Source: Pseudochelatococcus lubricantis (GTDB lineage Bacteria; Pseudomonadota; Alphaproteobacteria; Rhizobiales; Beijerinckiaceae). From it: DNA of 64,000 bases. The notes under the pieces were generated by a model. That model ran no database searches, was not told the origin of the DNA, and saw only the letters and a program-made list of their open reading frames with translations. Made by a program: the position numbers and the translations under genes. The first letter of the stretch is position 1; every line of letters starts with the position of its first letter. The DNA lies in NCBI RefSeq assembly GCF_011762225.1, contig NZ_JAASQI010000008.1:1-64000 (forward strand), written 5' to 3'. Positions 27,409 to 35,753 of this stretch are shown here, one piece after another.

Positions 27409-28598
27409 AGGAAAGCGTCGTGCTCCTCAAATCCCTAAGATTGAACAACTTTCTAAGCTTTGGCGAAACCAAGCAATTTTTGGACCTTCGTCCACTCAAT
27501 GTTGTGATTGGCCCCAATGGCTCAGGCAAATCCAATCTAATCGAAGCTATCGACCTTCTCAGTTCTACGCCGAGCTCAGCGAAAGAAACTAGCTTGCTTG
27601 CAGCCATTCGTGACGGCGGCGGTGTGCATGATTGGCTGTGGAAAGGAGCCACCAAGACACCACACGCAACAATCGATGCAGTGTTGACAAATCCGAAAGG
27701 ATCAATTGATCTTCGCTATGTATTGAGCTTTGCCGAAGTCGGACAGCGCTTTGAAATAATGGACGAGCGCGTCGAAAATTCCGAGCCGGACGAAGGGCAT
27801 CCCAAGCCCTATTTCTATTATCGCTTTGAGAATGGTCATGGTGTCCTAAATATCAAAGGCAAGCAACGTCGCCTGCGTCATGAAGATATAGATCCGACAG
27901 CATCAATTCTTTCTCAGCGAAAAGACCCCGACCAGTACCCTGAGCTTACCTATCTTGGGAACACATTCGCCAGAATACGTCTATATCGCGAATGGAGCTT
28001 CGGACGTTACACCACGCCTAGATTGCCGCAGAAGGCCGATCTTCCGAACGATCATCTGGAGCCAGATGCGAGAAACTTAGGTCTTGTGCTGAATCGTTTG
28101 CGCCGAGATCCAGCCGTCAAAAACATGCTGCTCGATTCCCTTCGCGCACTGTATGGCGGCATTGATGACTTCGACGTGCAAATTGAAGGGGGCACCGTTC
28201 AGGTGTTCTTTCAGGAAGGCAAGTACACCGTCCCTGCGACTCGTTTGTCGGATGGGACATTGCGTTATCTGTGCCTCCTGTCCATCCTGTGCCATCCGAA
28301 CCCGCCCCCTTTAGTGTGCATCGAAGAACCGGAGCTCGGCCTACACCCTGATGTACTGCCGACATTGGCGGGCCTGCTCAAGCAGGCAGCGGAAAGGACG
28401 CAATTAATTGTCACGACACACTCTGATGTGTTGGTCGATGCAATGTCGGATCAACCCGAGGCGGTTGTCGTCGCTGAGCGCGGCCCGGAGGGAACCAACC
28501 TGACTCGGCTAGATGCCGAAAAGCTCAAACCTTGGCTCGAGAAGTACCGTCTCGGCCAATTGTGGACACGCGGCGAGATCGGGGGTACCAGATGGTAA
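27405..28598 (+). CDS. RecF/OLD-like AAA ATPase (AAA_21 type)
   Basis: A 397-residue ABC-type ATPase without a membrane part. N-terminal SLRLNNFLSFGETKQFLDL leads to Walker A GPNGSGKS (residues 36-43). The signature-like RLSDGTLRYLCLLSIL, Walker B LVCIEEPELGLHP and switch histidine VTTHSDVLVDAM follow. It overlaps brxC by 4 bp and the DUF4276 gene by 7 bp; such pairs are frequent in defence loci. Its codons are visibly richer in A/T than those of brxC, suggesting separate acquisition. Confidence 0.85.
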   Translation: MKESVVLLKSLRLNNFLSFGETKQFLDLRPLNVVIGPNGSGKSNLIEAIDLLSSTPSSAKETSLLAAIRDGGGVHDWLWKGATKTPHATIDAVLTNPKGSIDLRYVLSFAEVGQRFEIMDERVENSEPDEGHPKPYFYYRFENGHGVLNIKGKQRRLRHEDIDPTASILSQRKDPDQYPELTYLGNTFARIRLYREWSFGRYTTPRLPQKADLPNDHLEPDARNLGLVLNRLRRDPAVKNMLLDSLRALYGGIDDFDVQIEGGTVQVFFQEGKYTVPATRLSDGTLRYLCLLSILCHPNPPPLVCIEEPELGLHPDVLPTLAGLLKQAAERTQLIVTTHSDVLVDAMSDQPEAVVVAERGPEGTNLTRLDAEKLKPWLEKYRLGQLWTRGEIGGTRW

Positions 28599-29221
28599 AG
28601 CTTTACGTCGAAGGCGGCGGCGACACGGCCGCGTTGAAAACCGCCTGCCGAGAAGGGTTTACAACCTTCGTAACAAATGCTGGCATAAAAAACCGCCCAC
28701 GGATTGTGGCCTGCGGCAGCAGGCGCGATGCGTTTGATTCCTTTTGTACAGCAATTGCCGGCGGCCAAGAAGCCATTCTGCTCGTCGATAGCGAAGACGT
28801 CATCACCGCTCAGAACCAGCAGGGAACGTCTGACACCTGGCAACCGTGGGCTCACCTGAAAACCAGAACAGGTGACGGCTGGGACAAACCGCAGAATACT
28901 CCCGACACAGATTGCCACTTGATGGCGCAAATCATGGAAAGCTGGTTCCTCGCCGACAGGAATGCTCTCAAGACATTCTTTGGCCAAGGCTTCAAAGAAA
29001 GCGCTTTGCCAGCGGCCAACAACGCCGTGGAAAGCATTGCAAAGCAACAGGTTTATAACGCTTTGGGGCAGGCGACCAAAAGCTGCAAAACTAAGACCGC
29101 TTACGGCAAAGGAGAACATTCGTTCAAATTGCTCACGAAGATCGATCCCGCCAAGGTCACGCAGGCATCACCGTGGGCCAAGCGGTTCGTGGACGAGCTG
29201 CGCAAAAAAATGGATGCCTGA
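28592..29221 (+). CDS. DUF4276 family protein, Toprim-like partner of the AAA ATPase
   Basis: A 209-residue protein. VEGGGD (residues 6-11) and ILLVDSED (62-69) give the spaced acidic residues of a Toprim-like metal site. IMESWFLADRNALKTFFGQG is typical of DUF4276. The reading frame overlaps the ATPase by 7 bp, so the two are surely translated together. OLD and PARIS systems use the same logic of an ATPase plus a Toprim protein, but this pair is not the PARIS DUF4435 type. Nuclease activity is inferred. Confidence 0.8.
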   Translation: MVKLYVEGGGDTAALKTACREGFTTFVTNAGIKNRPRIVACGSRRDAFDSFCTAIAGGQEAILLVDSEDVITAQNQQGTSDTWQPWAHLKTRTGDGWDKPQNTPDTDCHLMAQIMESWFLADRNALKTFFGQGFKESALPAANNAVESIAKQQVYNALGQATKSCKTKTAYGKGEHSFKLLTKIDPAKVTQASPWAKRFVDELRKKMDA

Positions 29222-29225
29222 AAGC

Positions 29226-31082
29226 ATGACCAAAGACGACCTCGTCACCACGCTCCAATCCATCGAATGGAACGACATCGAATTCAAGGAAGCGACCTGG
29301 GCTGTGCCCAAGGACGCGCTTTCGACTGTCAGCGCCTTCGCCAACACGGAGGGTGGGCATCTGGTGTTCGGCGTCAAGCAGACCAACGGCACATTTACCG
29401 TCACCGGCGTGACCGACGCCGATCAGATGCAGAACACCTTCCTCGGCCAAGTACGCGATACCAACAAGGTCAGCGTTCTCCTGCCTATCGAGCCGAAAAA
29501 GCACGACTTGCCGGAAGGCATTGTGTTGGCGTTCTACATCCCCGAAGCCCCACGGCAGCAGAAGCCCGTCTATATCGATGGGAATCCGAAAAAAGCCTAC
29601 ATCCGCCGTGGCGGTCGTGACGATACCTGCACGGGCGACGAGCTGCTGCGCTACATCCGCGACGCATCGAACACCCGATACGATGCCGAAACGCTGGACG
29701 TGGATATTGGCCGTTGTTTCGATGAAGCCTCCGTGCGCTGGTATCGCGCGCGCTTTGCCGCCAGCAACCCTGGCAAAGACACCGCCACCGATGACACCAG
29801 TTTCCTGCGGACGTGGGGATTCCTCGTCGAACAAGGCGGCGTGTTGCGTCCCACCCGCGCCGCCATTCTGGTGCTGGGCAGCGGCGAGTACGTCCGGCAG
29901 GTGCTGCCGCGCATGGTCACGGACGTACAACTCTACCGCAATACCAGCACCGAATATGACTCCGCCGTCCGCTGGGCCGACCGCCTTTCCGTTGAGGACA
30001 ACCTCATCAAGGCCTGGCAGGCCATCGTGGAGTTCTACTTCCGCCACAGCGAGCGCCCCTTCGCCGTGGACGCAGCCACCCTGCGGCGTGACGACGATCC
30101 GCCCGACTATATCTCCTTCCGCGAAGCCGCCATCAATCTGCTGATCCACCAGGACTTCGGCGACACCACCCGCGTTCCAGTCATCCGCCTCTTTCGTGAC
30201 CAGACCGAGTTCTTCAATCCTGGCGACGCCTTTGCCTCACGCGAGCAGCTACTTGATCCGGGCGACAAGGAGGTTCGCAACCCCAGCATCGTCAACGCCT
30301 TCCGACGCATCGGTCTGTCCGATCAAGGCGGCACCGGCGTGCGCGCCATCTTCGATGGCTGGCGTAAGTTGGGCTACCTGCCGCCCGAGATAGAAAACCA
30401 CAGGGCCGAAAAAAGCTTCCGCCTGCGCCTGTGCAAGGTAAAGCTCATCACCGAAGCCCAGCTTCTCGCGCAGGCAAGCCTGGGCGCACGCCTGTCCGAG
30501 CACGAGGCGGCGGTGTTTGCCTTCCTTCTGCGCAGCGGCCAGGTCGATGTAGCAGACATCAAGGCGCTGACGGGTCTTACCGGCGCGCAGGCGCTGGATC
30601 TGGCGCAGCGCCTGACTGTGCAAGTGCTGACGGAACCGCTCGGCGAAGCGGCCCACACTTGGCGGCTGGTCCCTCATTTGCGCACCCGCTTCGCCGCCGA
30701 AGATACTCCGGAAAATCAACTGACTGGCGCGGAAACGGTGATGGCAGGCGCTACCGATCAAGTGACCGAACAAGTTGCGACGGAGCACACCGGACTTGAT
30801 CGGTCGCTTGATCGGTTGACCGAGGTGCAATGGCGCATCGTCGATTTCGCCGATGTGCCACGCTCGCTGGCGGAACTGATGGCCCACGCTGGCTACAGCC
30901 AGCGCCCACACTTCGTGGCCGCTCACATGAAGCCGCTCCTGTCCGGCGGTGTACTGCGCCCAACCATTCCCGACAAGCCACGCTCGTCGCAGCAGCGCTA
31001 TGTTCTCACGGACGCGGGCATCCAGCTCAAGCTGCTACGCGAACAGACCGCAGCCAAGCCTGGGGACGAACATGGACATTGA
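29226..31082 (+). CDS. AlbA_2 (Schlafen-like) / RecG-like ATP-binding protein
   Basis: A 618-residue protein. Residues about 12-130 form an AlbA_2 domain (EWNDIEFKEATWAVPKDALS, VSAFANTEGGHLVFGVKQ), a nucleic-acid-binding fold seen in Schlafen proteins. The middle has the HATPase_c_4-like FREAAINLLIHQDFGD and GLSDQGGTGVRAIFD, and the C-terminus has winged-helix segments. Family members are often named transcriptional regulators or RecG C-terminal proteins. Codon use is G/C-rich, unlike the pair before it. Confidence 0.8.
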   Translation: MTKDDLVTTLQSIEWNDIEFKEATWAVPKDALSTVSAFANTEGGHLVFGVKQTNGTFTVTGVTDADQMQNTFLGQVRDTNKVSVLLPIEPKKHDLPEGIVLAFYIPEAPRQQKPVYIDGNPKKAYIRRGGRDDTCTGDELLRYIRDASNTRYDAETLDVDIGRCFDEASVRWYRARFAASNPGKDTATDDTSFLRTWGFLVEQGGVLRPTRAAILVLGSGEYVRQVLPRMVTDVQLYRNTSTEYDSAVRWADRLSVEDNLIKAWQAIVEFYFRHSERPFAVDAATLRRDDDPPDYISFREAAINLLIHQDFGDTTRVPVIRLFRDQTEFFNPGDAFASREQLLDPGDKEVRNPSIVNAFRRIGLSDQGGTGVRAIFDGWRKLGYLPPEIENHRAEKSFRLRLCKVKLITEAQLLAQASLGARLSEHEAAVFAFLLRSGQVDVADIKALTGLTGAQALDLAQRLTVQVLTEPLGEAAHTWRLVPHLRTRFAAEDTPENQLTGAETVMAGATDQVTEQVATEHTGLDRSLDRLTEVQWRIVDFADVPRSLAELMAHAGYSQRPHFVAAHMKPLLSGGVLRPTIPDKPRSSQQRYVLTDAGIQLKLLREQTAAKPGDEHGH

Positions 31083-32961
31083 AACGGCTGGTGCAATCAG
31101 GCTGTTTTTCCCCAATCCGTCGTTGACGCTGGTCTACTTCGAGGCGTTGGCGAACGCCCTGGATGCTGGCGCCACCGAGGTGTCTATCGAGATTGATGTC
31201 CAGGCATTTGACAAGCCTGAGACGCTGAAAGTCACCGTCTCGGATAACGGCGATGGGTTCACGGACGACAATTTTAATCGCTTCAAGAAGCTGCTTCTTC
31301 CGAGAGACAAATTCCACAAAGGGATCGGCCGCTTAGTATTCCTGAACTATTTTAACCGCGTGGAGATCGACAGCCGCCGCGATAACTGGCGCCGAACTTT
31401 CACATTCAAGAACGACTTCGATGGCAATGCGCCACTTGAGCTTCTTGCCGACCAGCAGGAGGCCAAGACGACGCTTGTGTTTAGCGGGTTCGCTAAAGAA
31501 CGCGTCAAATCCTATGATGATTTGAAGCCGGACGCGCTCAAGCCGCTCATCATTGAGCAGTTCTTGCCGACGCTTGATGCACGCAAGCGTGAGGCCAAGC
31601 CGTTCAAAATATCAATCAATTTGAAAACAAGCGAAAGCAACGCGCAGAAGGAATTTTTCACCGACAGCACCGAGATAACGGTCAATGATCTGCCGTCGAT
31701 GACGACCGTAACGATCAAGGATAGCACCCTGGATGCAATATCGGCGATCGATATGCATTATCATATCGAAGCTGTTTCGGGAAAAGGCAGTTCGCTTGTC
31801 GCGTTCAGCATCGATGGGCGCACGATCGCGGCGAACCTCATTCCGCCATCGTCATTTCCGCCCGGCTACCTTTGCGTTTTCCTCTTTGAGTCAGAGCTTT
31901 TTCATTCGAACGCGGACAGTTCACGGCAGAAGCTCGTGCTGCCGGGGGGCACTCCCGAGACTCAGCTTTACCGTGTGCTTCGTCGGGAGCTCGGAAAGGT
32001 TCTGGCTGAAAAAATTCCGCAGATCACTGAGAAGAACCAAAAAATCAAAGAGACGTTTGAGGAGCAATTTCCTCACCTTCTCGGTTTTTTTGAGGACGAC
32101 ACTGTCGGTCTGATCGATCGGGACGATGCGCTGTCGATAGCCCAGCAGCGCTTTTTCAAAGAGCAGAAGGAAATCCTCCAGTGCGAAAAGCTCAGTGACG
32201 CGACCTATGAAAAATCACTGGAAATGTCATCGCGCACCCTGACTGAATATATTCTCTACCGCGATAAGATTATTACACGGATGAAGGAAATGACCGGCGG
32301 CAACGCGGAGTCGGAGATACACAATCTGATTGTACCAAGGTTCAGGGAATATTCCCAAGGCACAATGCCGTCTGAAATTTACCAGAACAATGCCTGGCTT
32401 CTCGATGACAAGTTTATGATTTTCAGGACAATCCTGAGCGAAAAGAGCATGGACAGCGTCATCAATGCCATACGCCTTGACGACGAGAGCGTGGGGGACA
32501 CGGGCAGGCCAGATATCGCGATGATCTTCTCCGCAGACCCCTGCGACACCACACCCGTCGATGTTGTGGTGGTCGAGATCAAAAAGAAAACGGATGCCGA
32601 GAAGGACAATTTTTACGCCGTGAACCAGCTGCTCGACCGAGCGGGCAAGCTGGTCGCGCATTGCCCAAACATTCAGCGAGTCTGGTACTACGCGATCATG
32701 GACGTCAATGAGGCGACCGCATTCCGCTTAAGGCAATTCAAGTGGACGCCCTTCTTTTCAAAAGGGAGGGTTTACTATCAGGAATTCGACACACCGCATC
32801 CGGATGGGCGCATCATCCCAACGCCCACATTCGTGGTCTCCTTCGACGCAATCATTGCCGACGCTGAGGGAAGGAACCACACCTTCCTGGAGATCCTGCG
32901 GGAAGGCATGAAAAAATACGCTGACGAACATGGCGACGCCAAATCGTCTGGCGAGGAATAA
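31072..32961 (+). CDS. GHKL ATPase fused to a PD-(D/E)XK nuclease-like domain
   Basis: A 629-residue protein of unrecognised family. The N-terminus is a GHKL ATPase: N box EALANALDAGATEV, DNGDGF (G1) and GIGRLVFLNYF (G2). A middle region resembles the transducer part of MutL/Hsp90-like proteins. Near the C-terminus, RPDIAMIF and VDVVVVEIKKK supply D481, E502 and K504, spaced as in PD-(D/E)XK nucleases. The ATG at 31072 lies within the previous gene, and the stop is 17 bp before pglX. It may be an ATP-gated nuclease. Confidence 0.75.
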   Translation: MDIETAGAIRLFFPNPSLTLVYFEALANALDAGATEVSIEIDVQAFDKPETLKVTVSDNGDGFTDDNFNRFKKLLLPRDKFHKGIGRLVFLNYFNRVEIDSRRDNWRRTFTFKNDFDGNAPLELLADQQEAKTTLVFSGFAKERVKSYDDLKPDALKPLIIEQFLPTLDARKREAKPFKISINLKTSESNAQKEFFTDSTEITVNDLPSMTTVTIKDSTLDAISAIDMHYHIEAVSGKGSSLVAFSIDGRTIAANLIPPSSFPPGYLCVFLFESELFHSNADSSRQKLVLPGGTPETQLYRVLRRELGKVLAEKIPQITEKNQKIKETFEEQFPHLLGFFEDDTVGLIDRDDALSIAQQRFFKEQKEILQCEKLSDATYEKSLEMSSRTLTEYILYRDKIITRMKEMTGGNAESEIHNLIVPRFREYSQGTMPSEIYQNNAWLLDDKFMIFRTILSEKSMDSVINAIRLDDESVGDTGRPDIAMIFSADPCDTTPVDVVVVEIKKKTDAEKDNFYAVNQLLDRAGKLVAHCPNIQRVWYYAIMDVNEATAFRLRQFKWTPFFSKGRVYYQEFDTPHPDGRIIPTPTFVVSFDAIIADAEGRNHTFLEILREGMKKYADEHGDAKSSGEE

Positions 32962-32978
32962 AGAAAAGATAGGCTGAT

Positions 32979-35747
32979 ATGAACGATCTACTGCAAAACC
33001 ATCGCAGCGGAGCAAGCGGGCCGGTCGAATGCCTCGGCCAGACTTTTGCCAGCGACGACGCGCGGCGCGAGCACTTCCTGAAGCTGCTGGCCGAGAAGTT
33101 GCTCGACCCGGCCTTCCGTAAGCAGGATGGTTTTCCGAAAGGATCTGACGCGGCCATCCTCGCCATGTCCGATCCGCCCTATTACACGGCGTGCCCGAAC
33201 CCGTGGCTGGCGGAGTTCGTGGCGCATTATGGCAAGCCCTACGACTCGGCGGTGAAATACAGCCGCGAGCCGCTGGCGATCGACGTGAGCGTCGGCAAGA
33301 CCGACGCTCTCTACAAGGCGCACGGCTACCACACCAAAGTGCCTCACCTCGCCATTGTGCCGTCTATCTTGCACTACACCCGGCCGGGCGATGTGGTGCT
33401 GGATGGCTTTTCCGGCTCAGGTATGACCGGGGTGGCCGCACAATGGTGCGGCACAGCCCCGTCCAGCTACCGGCACGAGTTGGAAATGGCCTGGAAGAAG
33501 GAAGGCCGCGCCGCGCCCGAATGGGGAGCGCGACGTGCTGTGCTGAACGACCTGTCACCTGCCGCCACCTTCATCGGCGCTAACTACAACATCCCCTTCG
33601 ATGTCGATGCCTTTGCCGTGGCGGGTACGCAACTGCTCAAGGCCGTGGAGCAGGACATCGGCTGGATGTACGAAACACTGCATAGTGACGGCACGACCAA
33701 AGCGCGGATTGACTACACCGTGTGGAGCGAAGTGCTGGCGTGCCCTTCGTGCGCAGGCGAGATCGTGTTCACCGATGCGGCCCTAGATGAGGTGACCAAG
33801 ACAGTCGCAGATGTACTGACCTGTCCACATTGCGGAGCGCAGGCCAAAAAAGAGCAGATGGATCTGCAGTTCGAGACATTCATTGACCCGGCAACCGGGC
33901 AGGCCGACAAGCGGCCCAAGCGCGTGCCGGCACTCATTGCATACAAGCTTGGTAGGACAGCCTACGCTAAGAAACCGGACAACGCTGACTTGGAGCGGAT
34001 TGCGGAGATTGCGAGGCTCCCGCTGCCGAAAAACCTGCCTGTGGACCGGTTTCCCGATATGCAGATGACACGTGTGGGTCGGATGAAAACGACCAACTCG
34101 GCCGCGGTTCACTTCATGTTTCTGCCGCGAGCAGCGCAAGCGATGGCATTGCTTTGGGAGAAGGCCGAGTCCAATTTGGACCCACGCACGCGACATATGT
34201 TGCTATTTATGGTCGAGCAGGCAATCTGGGGGTTGTCTATCCTTGCAAGGTATACCCCCACGCATTTTTCTCAGGTAAATCAATATCTGAGTGGTGTGTA
34301 TTACGTCGCTTCGCAACAGGCAGAATGCAGCCCTTGGTACATCCTAGATGGCAAGTTGGATCGACTTGGAAAAGCCTTTCTTAAGCTGAAAGTCGACTCT
34401 GGCGGAGCGGCAATCACTACAGGCACGGCGGCAAGCATGCCGCTGTCAAACGATTCCGTAGATTACATCTTCACCGATCCACCATTCGGTGAAAATATCT
34501 ACTATTCTGATTTGAACTTCCTCGTTGAGTCGTGGCACGGGGTGAAGACCGACCCGACGCCTGAAGCCATTGTCGATCGCGTCCGACAGAAGGGAATCCC
34601 TGAATATCAGCATCTGATGTACAGCTGCTTCGCAGAGTATTTTCGCGTACTTAAGCCTGGGCGTTGGATGACGGTGGTGTTTTCCAATAGCAAAGCGGCT
34701 GTCTGGAACGCCATTCAAGTAGCATTGCAGCAGACCGGCTTTGTGGTGGCTGAAGTCACAGCACTGGATAAGAAGCAAGGCAGCTTCCAGCAAGTTATGT
34801 CGCCAAATACGGTCAAGCAGGATTTGGTAATCTCTGCTTACAAGCCCAACGGTGGGCTGGAAGATCGCTTCGAAAAGAGCGGTGCGACAGTGGATTCGGC
34901 TTGGGATTTCGTACAGACGCACCTACGACAACTATCTGTCACTAAGGTAAAAAATGGCCAGCTAGAGTTCATAATCGAGCGTGACCCTCGCCGCATCTAT
35001 GATCGCATGGTCGCGTGGTTCGTGCGTCATGATGCGCCCGTACCGCTATCGAATAGTGAATTCCAGATCAGTATCCGCAGCCGCTTCCCAGAGCGCGACG
35101 GCATGGTCTTCCTGCCCGAGCAGGTGACGGAATACGACAAGAAGCGCGCGCAGGCCGCCCAGGCGCCACAGATGGAACTGTTCGTATCAGACGAGCGCAG
35201 CGCTATCGACTGGGTGGCGGACTTCCTTAAAGCCCGGCCGTCCACCTATCAGGACATCCACCCCGAGTTCATCAAACAGCTCGGCGCGGGCTGGAAGAAG
35301 CACGAGGCGCGGCCGGAACTGTCGGCACTGCTGGAAGCCAATTTCCTTCGCTTCGATGGCGCAGGCGAGGTGCCCAGCCAGATTCACCGCTATCTGTCCA
35401 CCAACTACCACGATCTGCGTGGCCTCGAGAAAACCGACCCGCGCCTCAACGCCCGCGCGCAAGACCGCTGGTATGTGCCCGATCCGAACAAGGCGCAGGA
35501 TCTGGACAAGAAGCGCGAAAAGGCCCTGCTCAAGGAGTTCGAGATCTATAAGGCGTTCACTGGGCGCAAGATCAAGGAAACGCGGCTGGAGGTGCTCCGC
35601 GCTGGCTTTAACGCGGCTTGGGCGGCGAAGGACTATGCCACCATCCTCGGGATCGCTCACAAGCTGCCGGAAGAGACACTGCAAGAGGATGAGCGGCTGC
35701 TCACCCTATATGACATGGCGCTAACGCGCTCCGAAGACGGAGCATAA
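32979..35747 (+). CDS. pglX: PglX-type DNA adenine methyltransferase of type 3 BREX
   Basis: A 922-residue methyltransferase. DPPY lies at residues 65-68 (motif IV), the AdoMet motif LDGFSGSGMTG at 141-151, and a second DPPF at 500-503. Two CxxC pairs (CPSCAGE near 253; CPHCGAQ near 280) suggest a zinc ribbon. It would mark host DNA so that BREX spares it. The segment about 33930-35050 is more A/T-rich than both ends, as if the recognition region had been exchanged. Confidence 0.85.
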   Translation: MNDLLQNHRSGASGPVECLGQTFASDDARREHFLKLLAEKLLDPAFRKQDGFPKGSDAAILAMSDPPYYTACPNPWLAEFVAHYGKPYDSAVKYSREPLAIDVSVGKTDALYKAHGYHTKVPHLAIVPSILHYTRPGDVVLDGFSGSGMTGVAAQWCGTAPSSYRHELEMAWKKEGRAAPEWGARRAVLNDLSPAATFIGANYNIPFDVDAFAVAGTQLLKAVEQDIGWMYETLHSDGTTKARIDYTVWSEVLACPSCAGEIVFTDAALDEVTKTVADVLTCPHCGAQAKKEQMDLQFETFIDPATGQADKRPKRVPALIAYKLGRTAYAKKPDNADLERIAEIARLPLPKNLPVDRFPDMQMTRVGRMKTTNSAAVHFMFLPRAAQAMALLWEKAESNLDPRTRHMLLFMVEQAIWGLSILARYTPTHFSQVNQYLSGVYYVASQQAECSPWYILDGKLDRLGKAFLKLKVDSGGAAITTGTAASMPLSNDSVDYIFTDPPFGENIYYSDLNFLVESWHGVKTDPTPEAIVDRVRQKGIPEYQHLMYSCFAEYFRVLKPGRWMTVVFSNSKAAVWNAIQVALQQTGFVVAEVTALDKKQGSFQQVMSPNTVKQDLVISAYKPNGGLEDRFEKSGATVDSAWDFVQTHLRQLSVTKVKNGQLEFIIERDPRRIYDRMVAWFVRHDAPVPLSNSEFQISIRSRFPERDGMVFLPEQVTEYDKKRAQAAQAPQMELFVSDERSAIDWVADFLKARPSTYQDIHPEFIKQLGAGWKKHEARPELSALLEANFLRFDGAGEVPSQIHRYLSTNYHDLRGLEKTDPRLNARAQDRWYVPDPNKAQDLDKKREKALLKEFEIYKAFTGRKIKETRLEVLRAGFNAAWAAKDYATILGIAHKLPEETLQEDERLLTLYDMALTRSEDGA

Positions 35748-35753
35748 TCCGTG

